From: Sanderia malayensis
Lineage: Eukaryota > Cnidaria > Scyphozoa > Semaeostomeae > Pelagiidae
Direction of reading: 5' to 3'
DNA length: 64,000 bases
Assembly: GCA_013076295.1 (NCBI GenBank)
Contig: RQOL01000772.1
Span: 682,001 to 746,000, forward strand
In this document: positions 24,425 to 37,825 of the stretch, in pieces
Layout of the letters: each line of letters opens with the position of its first letter
How positions within the stretch are numbered: the stretch's first letter is position 1
The notes under the pieces: model-generated
The model's input: only the letters and a program-made list of their open reading frames with translations
What the model was told of the DNA's origin: nothing
Databases searched by the model: none
Made by a program: the position numbers and the translations under genes

Positions 24425-27400
24425 TCATTTTGCGTCCATGGGGTAATCCACTGTTTTCTTTTCGTCATTTCGTGATATTTTGAAAGACCTGTGTCCGATT
24501 CTCTGTTTATTTCTCTTGTAGATGAGGAAACCGAAGATAACAACAACAACGAGTAGAACACCGACAACAATGAGAACGATCATAAGGGTGTAACTCTTCT
24601 TGTCATCTTTCGGAGTTTTGACTTTTGTGCCGTCACTCTCTTCTGAAAAGTATCAGAAATAAAAAATATGAGTTTCTATAGTCTTTGCATATCCCAATGA
24701 TATGGAATAACGAACTAAATTAAAACAACTTTATCCAAATCAAATAAAAATGGAAGTTACAGAATGGCAAATAATAAATAGTTCTTACCAGCAATTAAAG
24801 AGTTTTTATTCACAGTGAAATTTCCCACTGTACCACTTTCGATCTTCTTTGAAAATTGTTCTTTCAGGTTTTTGACTCCTTGATTGAAGTAAACTGTAAA
24901 TATGGAAACTACACTTCCTTTCCTAGACAAAAAGCAAATAAAACCTTCAACGAAGGACCTGCAACTGTTTACATTTAAAACAATTGGTCAAAAGAAGACA
25001 CAAATATGGAAACGATATGAAAAAGTTTTTCACAGTTTCCACATTTTTTCAAATCAAAATGGACGTTTTGGTGGGTTTTGACAAATTGTGAGAATTAACG
25101 TTTGTTCACTTTCCACTCAATTAAGAAAAGATACTTTCAATTTGCTGTATTCAAATAAATTGAAAATATCTGGCAAATAAATATCTTACCTGAAACTAGT
25201 AACAACAACATTTTTGAAATCGGCTTCATTTCGATACAATTCTGTTATCTAGAGAGTGGATAAACATAAACGCATTTTAATGCTGTAATGAAAATCATAG
25301 CTTAATAATTTAATAATATAATCCAATATGCTGTGCTGCCACCACAACATATTAACCGGGCTTGCTAAGTAGGTGGGGTTCAAACCCCACAACCTTGGAC
25401 TGGACCTCTCACGCCGACGCCCTACCATTAGGATATCCAGTCACCCAGTCTTCAGAAGTTGTGAAGATATGACGTATCAATGCCTTAAGGCGGCAGACCT
25501 TCTACTCACCGCTGTTTCCCATTTCGATGCAAGAGATTTGAACTCGGATGACGTTTTATCCAAAAGTTTATCCGTCCATGTTTCACTGGTAATTTTCAAT
25601 GTTGTTACCAACTTTGCGAGCGTGTCTAACACTATTAAAGTAAATTGAATAGAATTTAATTATTAAATGTAAATTTCTTACAACCAGCCTCCAAAAAAAA
25701 CAAAAGCTGGGTAAGTGTCTTGTAACTTATTTCGATTAGTGATTATAGTAGCTACTCCAGCACTACTAAACCAGTTCCTCATCGTCCGAGACATATTAAA
25801 ACCAAAAATAGCAGCAGATAGCTCACCTACACAAGCAGCATACCGAGTGCTTCCTTCTTTGAATGTCGTTTCCCCAGCATCACAACTCAAACAATTAGCC
25901 GCTCTATTGCGAGACAACTGATAAGAACCCTTCTTGCATTTGAAGCATTTCTCATTCACCATGTATTCACCAGGATCACAGCCTAAAATAAACAAAAAAA
26001 GCTAATTTTCGCACCAAAACAAGCTCATATTGTAACTACATTTATGTGAACAATGCTTCTTCGAATAGACGTCTCTGTCTTATAAACGTCGTTCAGCATC
26101 GTTGCAATAATTCAATAAACGCCGGTGGCGTTAACAATTAAGGACTCTCACCAAACGATTCACTGCAATTAGACCTTCTGTAATACATTTTGCATAAACA
26201 TGTGTAATATCCATCGTGACTTCTACACTGCAACGTTCCGGTCTTGTCGCACGTGTTATTAACACAGTAGTTAATTTCTGAAAAGTTTAAACAGAATAAA
26301 AATACTCATGAATGTAATATGCTATGGAGGTTTATAAACAACAGTGTATAGATTAAAACGATTCATATCTCAACAAAGAATGTAGACTGTAGAATAAAAA
26401 TATGTATAAAATATATAATAATTAGAACTCATGGCTTTCATAACTCACTTGTTTCACAGTCTTTTCCAGTATAACCAAGAGAACAGTTGCAAGTATAAGT
26501 AGCAGGCCTAATTGCAGTTGGCACTGGCCCATTTATACAGTTTCCTCTGTTAGAGCAAGATTGGCTACTACACGGTTTGCTGATAGCTATAGAAAAAACA
26601 AAAAAACATTACCGCTAGTAATTGAAAAATACTTAAGAAATATTGCGCCAGTGGCACACATTGAATAATAAACAAATTATTGTTTTAAAATCCCATTCTC
26701 CACATTGCTCTAAAGCTATCCACTTATTTTTCCATAAGAGCATCCAAATTCGGAAAAGTCTTGAAACGTTTTTAAAAATTCAGATATATTTATTAGAAGG
26801 TTCTCAAAATGATTTCAATTTTTGAAAATTCTTTGATTTATGTTAACAAAGACATAAGATGTTCTTGACAGGTTGTAAAGAATTTGCCACTTGAAGCTTT
26901 ATGTTTTTTATGATATGTTCTTTGTATATGATAGTTACATCAAATGCCAGGCATACTAAGAAAGTTAACTATTTTTATGCATGCTCAGTATCCAACATAC
27001 AGGGCCTATGTTGGGTCTTGGGAACACTCTGTGGTCTCAGAAATCTAGAATGTCATAATGGCATTATATAACTCATTAAGAAATAGTCACGTGACGGAAA
27101 GTATATGAATACAAAAGATAGTTGAATCATCCCCCATGGAAAGGACAGCATAGGTCTGGACACAAGGCGCGAAAAAATTCAACATTAACTCACAATATTC
27201 ACAATATCTTCCCGAGTGCCATGGTGGACAAACACATTTGAAATCATTATTAACCACCGTGCAGTTACCATACTGGCAAGGATTATTGCTACACGCGTTG
27301 TAAGCTGAAAACACAATAAAAACATTATTCACAAGGTATCTCAAGGTATCAAGGTATCCATATCTCATTGTTGCACATAACCAGCCAATTACATGGCAAA

Positions 27401-30400
27401 GCTACGTCAGAATAATGCTGCATTTTCATTGGACAATACAAAATATACGCAATTGTGAATGAAATAAGGGGCTATGTTCTGGTTGATAACAGTTGCTGGA
27501 AGGCCTTAATTAATATCACTTACCTTATAATCAAGATCACTTACCTGTTTCACAGTTTTTTCCTGACGAACCCGGACGACATTCGCAGTAATACGTCGAC
27601 GGATTCCACACATAATAATCGTAACAAGTTGCATTGTTCTGACAAGGGCTTGATTCACAGGGATGTGATCCTATGCAAAGAAAAATACGAGGAAAGTTAA
27701 TATATTTACATGAAATGTAGACAGACGATTGTTATAAAGGGGTACTTAGTATTGATATAAAATTGTAAATACTTTTTTCACAATATCTGCCAGAATACCA
27801 GTAGGGACAATGGCATTTGAAATCTGGCCCAGTATCTTCACACCAGGCCGGAACGTTGCAAGGATTTGGTGAGCAATGATCGTACATATCTAAGACAAAA
27901 AATGCAAACCTTTATGTAACCAACGTAAAAAATTGGTTTAAATGAGATAATCAAGATGAAACATAAAAAATACTAACCAACGCATTCAGTGATGCTGGCA
28001 GCTCCAATACGATTTGTTGTATGATTAGTTGGACATGGAGTGCATGCATCGACTCGGTATAAGCTTGCAAGTTTATATGTTCCAATGGGACACTTCTTGC
28101 ATTTAGATTCTGTTCTATTGTAGTATTCACCTTCATATGAACATTTCTCTGGAAAAATAACAATGAATAGCTTGCACCTTTACGCAGTTATTATTAGCAG
28201 CCACACATGGTATTTCTCATTCGATAATATGGATGGCTTTGGTGAGTTTATGCTTGCATATGTAACTCTAAGGTAAACTTGCAAAATATCGCCAATTGAG
28301 AAGCTATGCATCATGAACTAATTCAATTATACACACAGCAGCATATGAAGAAAGGGTTACTTACCAACACAAGACGAAGAGCCTGTTGTCATGGTCGTGT
28401 TTGAGCTATGACAATATATACACATTTTAAAAGCATGCACAGGCTTGGCTTGAAACATGCCAACGGGACAAGGCAGACACGAATTTCCATGCTTATACTG
28501 ACCAGCACCGCAAGCATCTGAAAATTGAAAAACAAATAAAGCAATAAATTCTAATAAATAATAAGCATAAGCGAAATACGTCACGCTTCCTAAAAAGTTG
28601 TGCACCAACGGCCAAGTAGAAATCTTCCTGAAATATGTAACTTCGATATCCAAAAACTCACCAATACAGCCAGTAATGTTTGCAGTTCGACTCTGCCATG
28701 TTGAAGTTCCATTTGGGCATTTTTTACACATTGTTTTCTCTGGTTCATCTTGATAGAAACCAATTGGACAATTCTGGCATGCTTCACCGACTCTCATAGT
28801 TCCCTTCGGACACTCATCTTTAAAAGAAAACATTGAAATCATGAAACTAAATGAAGTTAGTGAAAAATGACAACAGTCAAACAAAGAGGAAAGAACCAAT
28901 TGTCATACCTTGGCATATAAATGCACCTGGAATTGGAGCAGCCGTTCCAGGCTGGCATTTCTGGCATACTCTGTCAGTGTATAATTTCCGGAACGTGTGG
29001 ATTGCGCATGGAACACAGCCCATGGATGTAAAATTGAAGTAATACCCAACCGAGCAATTGGCTACAAAATAAAAAAGTAACAAAATTGTTACAATGTCAA
29101 TGTTACAAGACACTAATGATAACAATTCTGAATGATCTGCAGACGAAAATAAAATCATCTTAACAATTCTTACCAACTCCAAAGCGAAATGAAACTTGGG
29201 CAGCTGAAACATCTGTGAAATGGAATTCAACAAAGGCTGGCTGATCTTTCATAACACGAACGAAAATTGGTTCCTCTATTGCACTGCCACAAATATTTTC
29301 AGTCAATCGAAATTCAACTGCACTGACAATAGAATACAATCGTATATAACCCTTTGAGCAATTCGATAACTGTTTAAGATAAGAAGACTTGAATTTGAAA
29401 GCCAACAGTTGGTTAATTTGATCCAATGGCTTCAAAGACCAGTTGATTCTCAAGTGATACAAAGAGACATTGTTGTTTGTAATGTTATCTTTGTTTATTG
29501 CAATGAATCCAGAGTCCTTATCAATCACACTGCCAGCAACTAGAAAAGTAAACAACAACATTTCTAAGGTGAAATAGAAAAATGCTTGAGAGTAAAATAC
29601 AGTATCAAAAACGTACTCTGACATATAAGCAACGCCTTGAAATGAATATGGGTGTCCTTAAGGTAGTCTTCAAGTGTTGTACCCAAAATCTTTCAAATAC
29701 TTTCAATATAACTTTCCGCAACAAATTACAACAATTCATTGGCATAGATTGATAGAAACTATTAATGGAAGCAGTAAAGGATAAATGAGAAAACAAAACA
29801 ACCATACCACAATTTGCCGCATCTGTTGACGCCATTGATAACGTTGTTAATCCGTTAGGACATTTGGTACAGCTTCTTGCACCAGGTGCAGCATAAGAGC
29901 CACGCGGGCATTTGGTACAAGTTGTATTGGAAGCATCCAACCAGGATCCTGGGTTGCAAATGTCTTGAAACAAAAAATAAAACAAACATATTTATAACAT
30001 TGCAATTGTGTGAGGAGGATTTAATTTTAGGTCAAATTACGTAAGTCAGCAATCACCTTCACAAAATCTTGGTGCCTTTGATAACTTTGTCATCTGGTGC
30101 TTGGGACATGGTATGCAGTTACTGATATCAGTATTACCAAGGGTATATGTTGTTGTATTATCAGGGCAAAGTTGACATTTCTTGCTGTTGAAATTGAAGA
30201 ACATGCTTCTCTCACATGGAACTGTTAATAAGAAGTAAATATCAATAGCTTTAAGTATGCATCACGTAAAAATATATAGAGGAAACCCTCTTTCTTGAAA
30301 GATTGAAACACGACCATGATGACTCTTGATTTTCCAAGAGGTTAGCAAACCGGTCTACATCTACATCTATACTAATACTTTGGAAGGCCAATTAGCATAA

Positions 30401-33400
30401 CTGCAAACCGTTCACCAATCTTGGCCATACAAAGCGATTGTTTTATTTTCTGCTTTACTTGCTTGCATATAACTAACTACATATAATGGGTAATAGTAAT
30501 TTTAAGGAAGGCATACAGCATTTATAAGGTTCGTTGTAGCTTTTAATAGTTCCATTTGGGCAGGATCCATTAACAACATCAAGTAGATCGGCTAAAAAGA
30601 AAAACATTAACAAATGATAAAAAAATGTTTCTGCAGGTAAAAGCGACTACAATCCACCATATAATAGCATCCCAAAAAGAAAGTAGCGTAATGTTGAATT
30701 AATAAACGCCCCTTTAAAAGTCCACCAACAACCTATAATTCAATAATCGCCCAGGGAGTTTACAATACGCATCAAGGAGTCATTACTTACAATTGTTCAC
30801 GCAACTTGGAAGGGGCTTCAGGGTGAAGCTTCTGCAATCGTCTCCCCCAAAATATACAGAACCAAATTTAAACAGCCGGCAGCTTGTGATTTCAAAATTG
30901 TGTGTTTCGGTGTTGAAACCATCACACATGGAGCGAGAGCCATTCTTGCAATGCGGCTGGTAGGCTCTGTGATATCCAAGTTTGCCTATCACTGCGTCAC
31001 TTCCGGTGTCCATTGAATTCATCTTGCACGGTCTCGCTGCAACGATAAAAATCCACCTAGGTATTGTGTTTTATTCCAGAAAGCAAAGCAAAACAAAGGC
31101 ATGTAACAAGGGCAACGGGTTATTTTACGACAATAAAACCCTGAATACAAGAACACGTGGATCAAGAAACTTGGACAATAGTGAAATCTCTATTATAATG
31201 GACCCCCTTATGATAAACACCCCCACCTTAGGGACGACAGTTAAACATCCCAATTTTTCTGATAAACCCACTAACAATTGCTTAACAACGATCTCTCATT
31301 ATTACAGTACCATCTGCTTCTCCTTTGTTCGCAATGGGAATGCCAAATGTTTTATTTTTAATCGTCACGAAAAATTTCGCTCGCTAAAATTCGCCAAGAC
31401 GTCGAAGCAAATTTGCCCTCGGCATTAATTGTACCACTAAATCCATGGTATTAATTGCACCAATGAATCCATGGTATTAATTACACCATTGAATCCATGG
31501 TATTAATTCCACCATTGAATCCATGTTAATTGCACCATTGAATCCATGGTATTAATTGTGCTATTTGACTTCGTTCAAGGCAGAAGATTTTGCGATTCTA
31601 CTGAGATGTACACTTCAAATACTTTAAGACATCAAATGGCATGAAAAACATCACGAAACTTTTACTTACATTTTATTCGAATATTAATCCTACAAAAGGC
31701 TTCGTTGTTCGAGTAATCTCGCCCCTTGTAGGCAATCGTCCACTGACCAGCTGTAACATATTCCCCAAAACTTGCAGTTATATTAGAGTCCTTTCCGACG
31801 GTTTGTGCTTGTTCCGAACAATCACCAATGACGCCATCGAAAAATCTGATCTCCCTGATTCTATCAAAGTGGATTTTTCGATACAACCCGTAAGGTATGA
31901 CGTAATGTATTTCCTCGGGGCATCTGCGAACCATCGGTGGCTCATTGTCTGAAAAATTCAAAAGATGAGAGGATCGTTGAGTAAACGTGCGAGAGATAAA
32001 GAGGGGAAAAATAGAAATGTACAGAATGTTGCAACGCGAGATGATATTGTCCTGCTTATATTCCCACATAATGCAGAGATTAACTTTCCTCTTGATTTAA
32101 CTTCCATACTTTTTGTTAATACCAACAAATAAACTGATTAAATAAGTGCTTTATTTGTTGTATGAGTGCCAAAAGATGTTAGAGATTTGGATAGGCACTA
32201 ATGGGTGTTTAAAGAGAACAGATTTTTCCTATCTAAAAAGTGGTCCTTTTGCAAAGCGTTATATTCAAATCACAGGAAAGAACTTGGGAGTTTAGAGGAT
32301 TCATAAAAGCAAGGTGGTGGTTTCGAAGACCAATAAAACAAAGCTGGTGGTTTGGAAAACAGACGAGAACACGGTGGTGGTTTGGAAAAGAAATGAAAAC
32401 ACGGTGGTGGTTTGAAAGGAAATGAAAACACGGTGGTGGTTTGAAAAAGAAATGAAAACACGGTAGTGGTTTGGAAAACAGATGAAAACACGGTGGTGGT
32501 TTGGAAAACAGATAAAAACACGGTGGTGGTTTGAAAAAGAAATGAAAACACGGTGGTGGTTTGAAAAACAGATAAAAACACGGTGGTGGTTTGGAAAAAA
32601 AATGAAAACACGGTGGTGGTTTGAAAAACAGATAAAAACACGGTGGTGGTTTGGAAAAAAAATGAAAACACGGTGGTGGTTTGAAAAACAAATGAAAACA
32701 CGGTGGTGGTTTGAAAAAAAAAATGAAAACACGGTGGTGGTTTGGAAAACAGATGAAAACACGGTGGTGGTTTGGAAAAGAAATGAAAACACGGAGGTGG
32801 TTTGGTAAATTGATAAAACCACCACCTTAAGTATTCACCTCTAATAAGATCTCAAAAAACGATTTTGGGTAGACCTGAATGATACAATTAAAAAAGGTGG
32901 TTTAAAAACTCCTAAATCAAGGAGGTGGTTTGAAAAAATATGAAAACACGCTGGTGGTTTGGAAAAAAATAGGGCACATTTTGAAAGTCATACCTTTATT
33001 CGACGCATCGTATACTAATTGTACGTTCTGCTGTTGCTGATGAAAGTGCTACAGAATTGTATAGTTGCCAATGGCGTAGATAAGAAATTTTGTAGGGGGG
33101 CGAGAAATTCAGATTTTCCGAGAAAAATTTATTGGGCATTCTTGTTTCTTCAAGACCATGATTGTAAGATAAAGAAATTAGCTGGAACTGAACGCAAATA
33201 GAAGATATTTATTTTTCGACAAGATCAGCAATTTTCCGACGAAACGGCAGTTTAGCTCTACAGCAATAACCGTAAATCCTCGCAAAAACGAAATTTCAGC
33301 ATGATTATTATTCAATATTACGCAAGATAAAAGCTATACAATGCAGCCAATCAATGAAGTTATTGGTTTAAACTTGCTGGTATTTGCAATACATTCCTAA

Positions 33401-36400
33401 ACAACTTCAATGTTTGGAAACCTGGACCCAATATCCTTGCAACTAATTATCAGGATGGGGGCTTATTCGAGGGGAGGGCTTATTCGAAGTTGGGAGATTA
33501 TTCGAGGATTCGAGGATTTATGGTATGGGTAACTTTTGGAGTTCGTTTTTTAATGCGTCTAAATCGGTAAGGTCAGAAATGCAGGCTAATTTATCCTTCA
33601 CAGCCTTTCTAAAGTCTTAATTTTTTAACATCTTGTCCAAATGGCACATACCCCTTTGAATCTGTAACACACAGTAACATCAAGAGGGCACAGTGCTGCC
33701 CCCGCTCGCCCCCGTAGCGTCAGGGCAGGGGGGCAGCTGCCCCCTCTGCCCCGGTGCTTCCGGCGCCCCTGTCTCTAGATGGACCAGAATGATCTAATAA
33801 AACAAGTGGCTTACAGAATTCATAAAAACAAGGCCTCGAATAATACACACCGTTCACTGCCACGAAAATTTCACAGCTTGACTGCCGACCATGTTGTGCA
33901 TTTGTAATTGTGAATCTTATAACCTTTTTGTTAGATGTTGGCAAAGAATCAATAGATGGTGCACCAATCAATTGCATTTTAAATTCAGATTCAGGATAGT
34001 CTGAAATTGGGTTTGCAAACTTTCCTCGAGCATCTGCTGTAGCTTTTGCAGGCAGTGTGTTCAAATTAAGTATTCCAGGGCATGTAATGGTAAATAGTCG
34101 AGGCACTAAAATTGAAGCAAAAACAGTGCTAATGAGAAATCAGTCAGACGCTCCATTACTAATTCCAATTACTGGTCAGATATTAAGATATTAAGTTTTA
34201 AATAATTGGGACAAGAACAAGTGAATGTTTACGAAAAGTTCTGATACAAAATAACTACTGATCTCTTGCTATTGTGTTGCCACTAGGATCAGATTGTCAT
34301 GTATTAAAGATATATTGCTCTGGTTCAAGGTAGGATTTATGATCATGTAGGATGGGTTGATTTGACCACCACTTGTGAAGTCTGCTCTTAAAACTGTTCA
34401 CATTAGGTGCATTCTCCACGTCATAAGGTAGGTTGTTCCATATCTTAACAACTCTATGACTGTTGGTGTGTTGAGCTTGTTTGCTCGTCAGGTGAGTAGG
34501 AAGTAGTTATATCCTCTGCTGAATTTCTGGTGCAACCAGCTTCCTTGGTTATCAGTATATCGTTCGTCAGTCAACTTCTCATCGTAGATTTGGTTATCAG
34601 ATATTTCAGGGATATGAGATACATGGTGTATGTATAATAACAACAATAATAATAATAATAACAAAATAATGATAATAATAATAATAGAACTGCTATCACT
34701 CTGCTATATCTCACATCCCTGAAGCTTCTGAGATTAAAACAAGACAATTATTGATATTAAAAAGTCTTGCATATGTCTAGATTCAAAAACTTTATCACCT
34801 CACAAGTTTCCTAATTTCATAATCATCAATTTATAATATGCAAAGATAATATAAAAAATTACAAAATAGAGCATTTAAATGTATTACCATTTCCACAATA
34901 TGCCCCACTAAGTGGTGTCCATGTCCCATTTGAATGACAAACTTTCTTTATTGTACCAATAGGATAGCCGGAACGGCATGAAAAGCTGCATGTATACCCA
35001 GGCAGGCTTTTCGTATTAGCACAACCAAACCAAGAGCTGCTCTGAGCGGAATCCAATGGTGGACATATGGCCAATACTGTATCAAAAAATAAGAATCCTG
35101 ACATCAATGCATAAGAATTCTTAAAGGGGACAAAAAGGCACTATATCAGCATCTTTGAGCATAATCTGGTACAGAAAAGAAGTCTTCATTCAAATTTCAA
35201 ATATGTAACTAGCCAGCAGTACTCTAACAAATTATTGACTCTCTTCTCATCCACTTTGCCCAAGTCAAGTGGCATCTTATTTACATACTGCTCAAAAGTA
35301 TCCTTCTCTCCCTCTACTCCTAAGGTGACATCCAATATCTAGCTTAACACACTAATATTAATATGTAATATTTTAAAAAAAGTGATTTCTGATTTTTTCC
35401 TTGCTTTATCCACTTAACCTAATCAAAAACGAATAAACAAATACTCACAATGGCACCCACTCCCATAAAGATAAATGTAATCATCTGCTGTCCAATCTGC
35501 AGTATTGCGGTCCTTTAGAGAACATTCTGTCTCTATGTATGCAGAGTCACGATAGCCATAGCCTTTGTTACAAACCACATAGCACTTTGTTCCTAATGGC
35601 ACTGATTTTGCAGTGCAATTTGCTGGGTATATGTGTCCATTTTTAATCCGAGTAGCATTAAGACCAGGACAAAATTTGTTGTTGGCTGTCAACAGAAAAT
35701 TACAAATTTTAAATACTTGATCCTGATAGTACAGAAGCAGTATATACATCATTCCATTAGCATTAAAAGTAACACTATTTGTTGCTGCCCAATTAAAGAC
35801 TTTTCAAAATCACGAAGATTGGGTAGGTATCAGGATAAGATGTATGAGAACTTTGAGGGTGTTGGAATCCCCCAAACAAAACTTCTGGAACATTGAAAAA
35901 GGGTCTGAGTAAACCTTGCAGACAAAAAGGTTTTCGATCATGGTGGAAGAAGTATAAGGCTTATGGCACTGACAGGGAGACGGAGACAGGACACGTTTTA
36001 CACGTTTCCCAAAACCACTTCCACAACAAAACATGCTGCACAGATATCGACAAAAAGGCCAACAAGTCATATCTAAATAAACATATTAATCAGCAAAGCT
36101 GGATAAGATACCACGCCAATCAACACATGATATAAGTTAGGAAAAGGGTATCAAGTATCTTGGAGCTTGCTTGGTGAATGGGAAATGTAAAGCTCACATT
36201 AGTTCCGTAACTTGATCAATCATACAAGTTATAGCCCCCACCCTTTGTGGGCTTGAACGCAAGTCACAAAGATGATAAAAGCATGTGAAAAATACAACAA
36301 TATTGAGGTCCAGAACTAAGGGTAGAAAACACCTAGCAATCAAGGCAAAACAATACAAGACATATTGTCAATAAAGAAAAAAAACTTACCATCACACGAA

Positions 36401-36477
36401 GGAATAAATAGCAGGAAGCTGAACAACAGGAGAGAAATTTCAACTGAACTTCTCTTTTGTAGATGCTGCAAGTGCAT
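24425..36477 (-). CDS. Receptor-like type I membrane protein B: tandem paralogue of A (24 exons, 1331 aa)
   Basis: Exons (minus): 36390-36477, 35449-35685, 34888-35076, 33851-34105, 31670-31948, 30791-31036, 30517-30591, 30057-30221, 29808-29963, 29174-29539, 28909-29061, 28662-28817, 28365-28517, 27978-28148, 27773-27889, 27545-27670, 27194-27304, 26449-26586, 26152-26277, 25827-25982, 25510-25631, 25190-25248, 24789-24922, 24425-24642. Intron phases match protein A exactly, and most exon lengths are identical. The module order is the same. The signal peptide has core [16 protein letters not shown]. The SEA domain carries RKGSVVSIF. The membrane helix is about 1279-1301, and the 30-residue tail ends TVDYPMDAK, with Tyr where A has Phe. 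The middle exons are nearly identical to A, while both ends are much more diverged. Biological role is unknown. Confidence 0.85.
25357..25445 (-). mobile_element. tRNA-derived SINE fragment or tRNA pseudogene
   Basis: On the minus strand, a tRNA-like A box region (CCTAATGGTAGGGCG) is followed about 45 bases later by a stem-loop, GTGGGGTTTGAACCCCAC, that resembles a T-arm/B box. The remaining stems do not fold into a clean cloverleaf by eye, so a SINE head or tRNA relic is more likely than a working tRNA. It lies in an intron of receptor B. Confidence 0.6.
31424..31559. repeat. 26 bp tandem repeat, about 5 copies
   Basis: The unit is approximately ATTAATTGCACCATTGAATC followed by CATGGT, with small variants and one 2 bp deletion. 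It lies in the intron between the second HYR-like exon and the Cys-rich exon of receptor B. Confidence 0.85.
32310..32822. repeat. 30 bp minisatellite, about 17 copies
   Basis: The core is CACGGTGGTGGTTTGGAAAA followed by CAGATGAAAA, with variants, tandemly repeated. A stray pair of units follows at about 32920-32970. Because the period is a multiple of three, several frames stay open on both strands; these are not genes. It lies in the intron between the two HYR-like exons of receptor B. Confidence 0.9.
33268..33525. mobile_element. Miniature inverted-repeat element with CTTATTCGA motifs
   Basis: The ends read ACCGTAAATCCTCG and CGAGGATTTATGGT, imperfect inverted repeats flanked by TA on the right. 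The interior contains repeated GGGCTTATTCGA motifs, as in the shorter element at 38471-38598. Non-coding, inside an intron of receptor B. Confidence 0.6.
34297..34464 (-). mobile_element. C-terminal tail of a non-LTR retrotransposon (LINE)
   Basis: The minus strand translates as [20 protein letters not shown], then [12 protein letters not shown] and a stop at 34297-34299. A RVV-WN-LP...FK--L--W signature is characteristic of the extreme C-terminus of LINE reverse transcriptases. Upstream sequence to about 34650 seems to be degraded element. It is a truncated relic within an intron of receptor B. Confidence 0.7.
34632..34687. repeat. AAT-rich microsatellite
   Basis: Imperfect (AAT)n run on the plus strand, next to the upstream end of the LINE remnant. 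Confidence 0.85.
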
Positions 36478-36687
36478 AGCTGGTTCTCTCTCGATTTAAA
36501 CAAATCTGCTCAAGTCCAATTTTAAAATATCAAAAGGAGAGTTTTACCATCTCCCTGAGATGTGCTGACGGAGCTAAAAGATGAGGCGCATTGTGATTAC
36601 TAAATGCTAAGCGCATTCTTCAAACAACACAAAACATTGAGGTCGAGGACAAACAGCAGACGTCGGGGCGTAATCAATTCCTATTTG

Positions 36688-36731
36688 CAGCACTGCAGGG
36701 AGCCCATTTCAATAAGCTCCCTGCAGTGCTG
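36688..36731. repeat. Perfect 16 bp hairpin with 12-nt loop
   Basis: CAGCACTGCAGGGAGC at 36688-36703 is exactly reverse-complementary to 36716-36731. It lies about 210 bases upstream of the receptor B start codon; role unknown. Confidence 0.8.
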
Positions 36732-37681
36732 GAGCATCGATGAATTTTCTATTTGGTTCGCATTTGCATCATAAAAGCCCCACCCTTCTAGAGTTTGTTC
36801 TAGTCAATTATATTCTATCTCCTGCTGTCCTTTTACAGATAGCTAAAGCAAATAAATAAAGCAAGCTTTGTGAATTTTCTTTTCGAATTCTTCTCATCTG
36901 CTTCATGGTCTTGCGCCTCCCCCCGGCTCAAAGTTACTTGTGGCCATAAATAATGATAATAGCTGTATATTATATTATATTCTGCATTTGACAATAGCTG
37001 TATTATATTAAAGTTCTTATTTTATCACGCAAACGCGAGTTGCAAATAAACAGTAGAGTCTGACGAACCATCCGCAAATATGCTTCCTTGAATATAACAG
37101 AACAAGACTTTGGTGTAAAGTATACTTCATATACCAAAGTGTTAAGTATTTAAACATTACTGCAGTATTGCTTGATATATTTTTTATGATTCCGGACAAA
37201 AAGCGTAATAGCTGCAGTAACAACCCCCTATATCGAAAACTAACAATGCAGAGTGACAAAGTAGCGCTCTGGTCCCACATGCGCCCGTTTTAAAGAGGTT
37301 CCTTTCCTTCCTCCCTCTATACAAGAGAGGAACCAGAAAATAGAGCTTTTCGCATTGAACAAGAAATAAAACAAAAACGAAGATTTGATCTGTTTAACAA
37401 CATGGGCCTAGAAAATCCATCAAAATATTAAAAGAATAACAAATTGTATTATTTAATTCTATGTATAATTATAATGTTTGTGACAAGTGAAATTACTTGT
37501 AATTGAAACTTGATAAAGTTCAACGGATAACTGGCCCATGATGAAATGAGAAAAACAATGTTTTAACATCAACCATAGCCTAACAACCCAGTCATTTCAA
37601 TCATAGCCTAACAATCCATGTCTTCAATACAGCTCTAAGGAAATTAATACAAAGAAGAACGCAAAAATTAAAAAATTAAAG

Positions 37682-37825
37682 ACACCGTGGAATCGCGGAA
37701 TAACAAATGGGTGATGTAAGCTTCCAAGTGGTTTAAAATAACCAGTTATTAAAGCGAATGCATGGGTATAAAACCATAGCTCACGGTTCATTTGCAAGGC
37801 CCGTCACGTTGGGATTCCACGGTGT
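37682..37825. mobile_element. Miniature inverted-repeat element (144 bp)
   Basis: The ends ACACCGTGGAATC and GATTCCACGGTGT are inverted repeats enclosing non-coding DNA. No clear target duplication. Size and structure fit a MITE. Confidence 0.6.

Noticed and set aside
25357..25445. A functional tRNA gene
   Set aside because: Only the T-arm and A-box regions are convincing; the acceptor and anticodon stems do not pair well, so a SINE or relic was preferred.
32233..32825. Several overlapping open frames on both strands rich in KTRWWF or PPPCF repeats
   Set aside because: They are translations of a 30 bp minisatellite whose period is a multiple of three, inside an intron.
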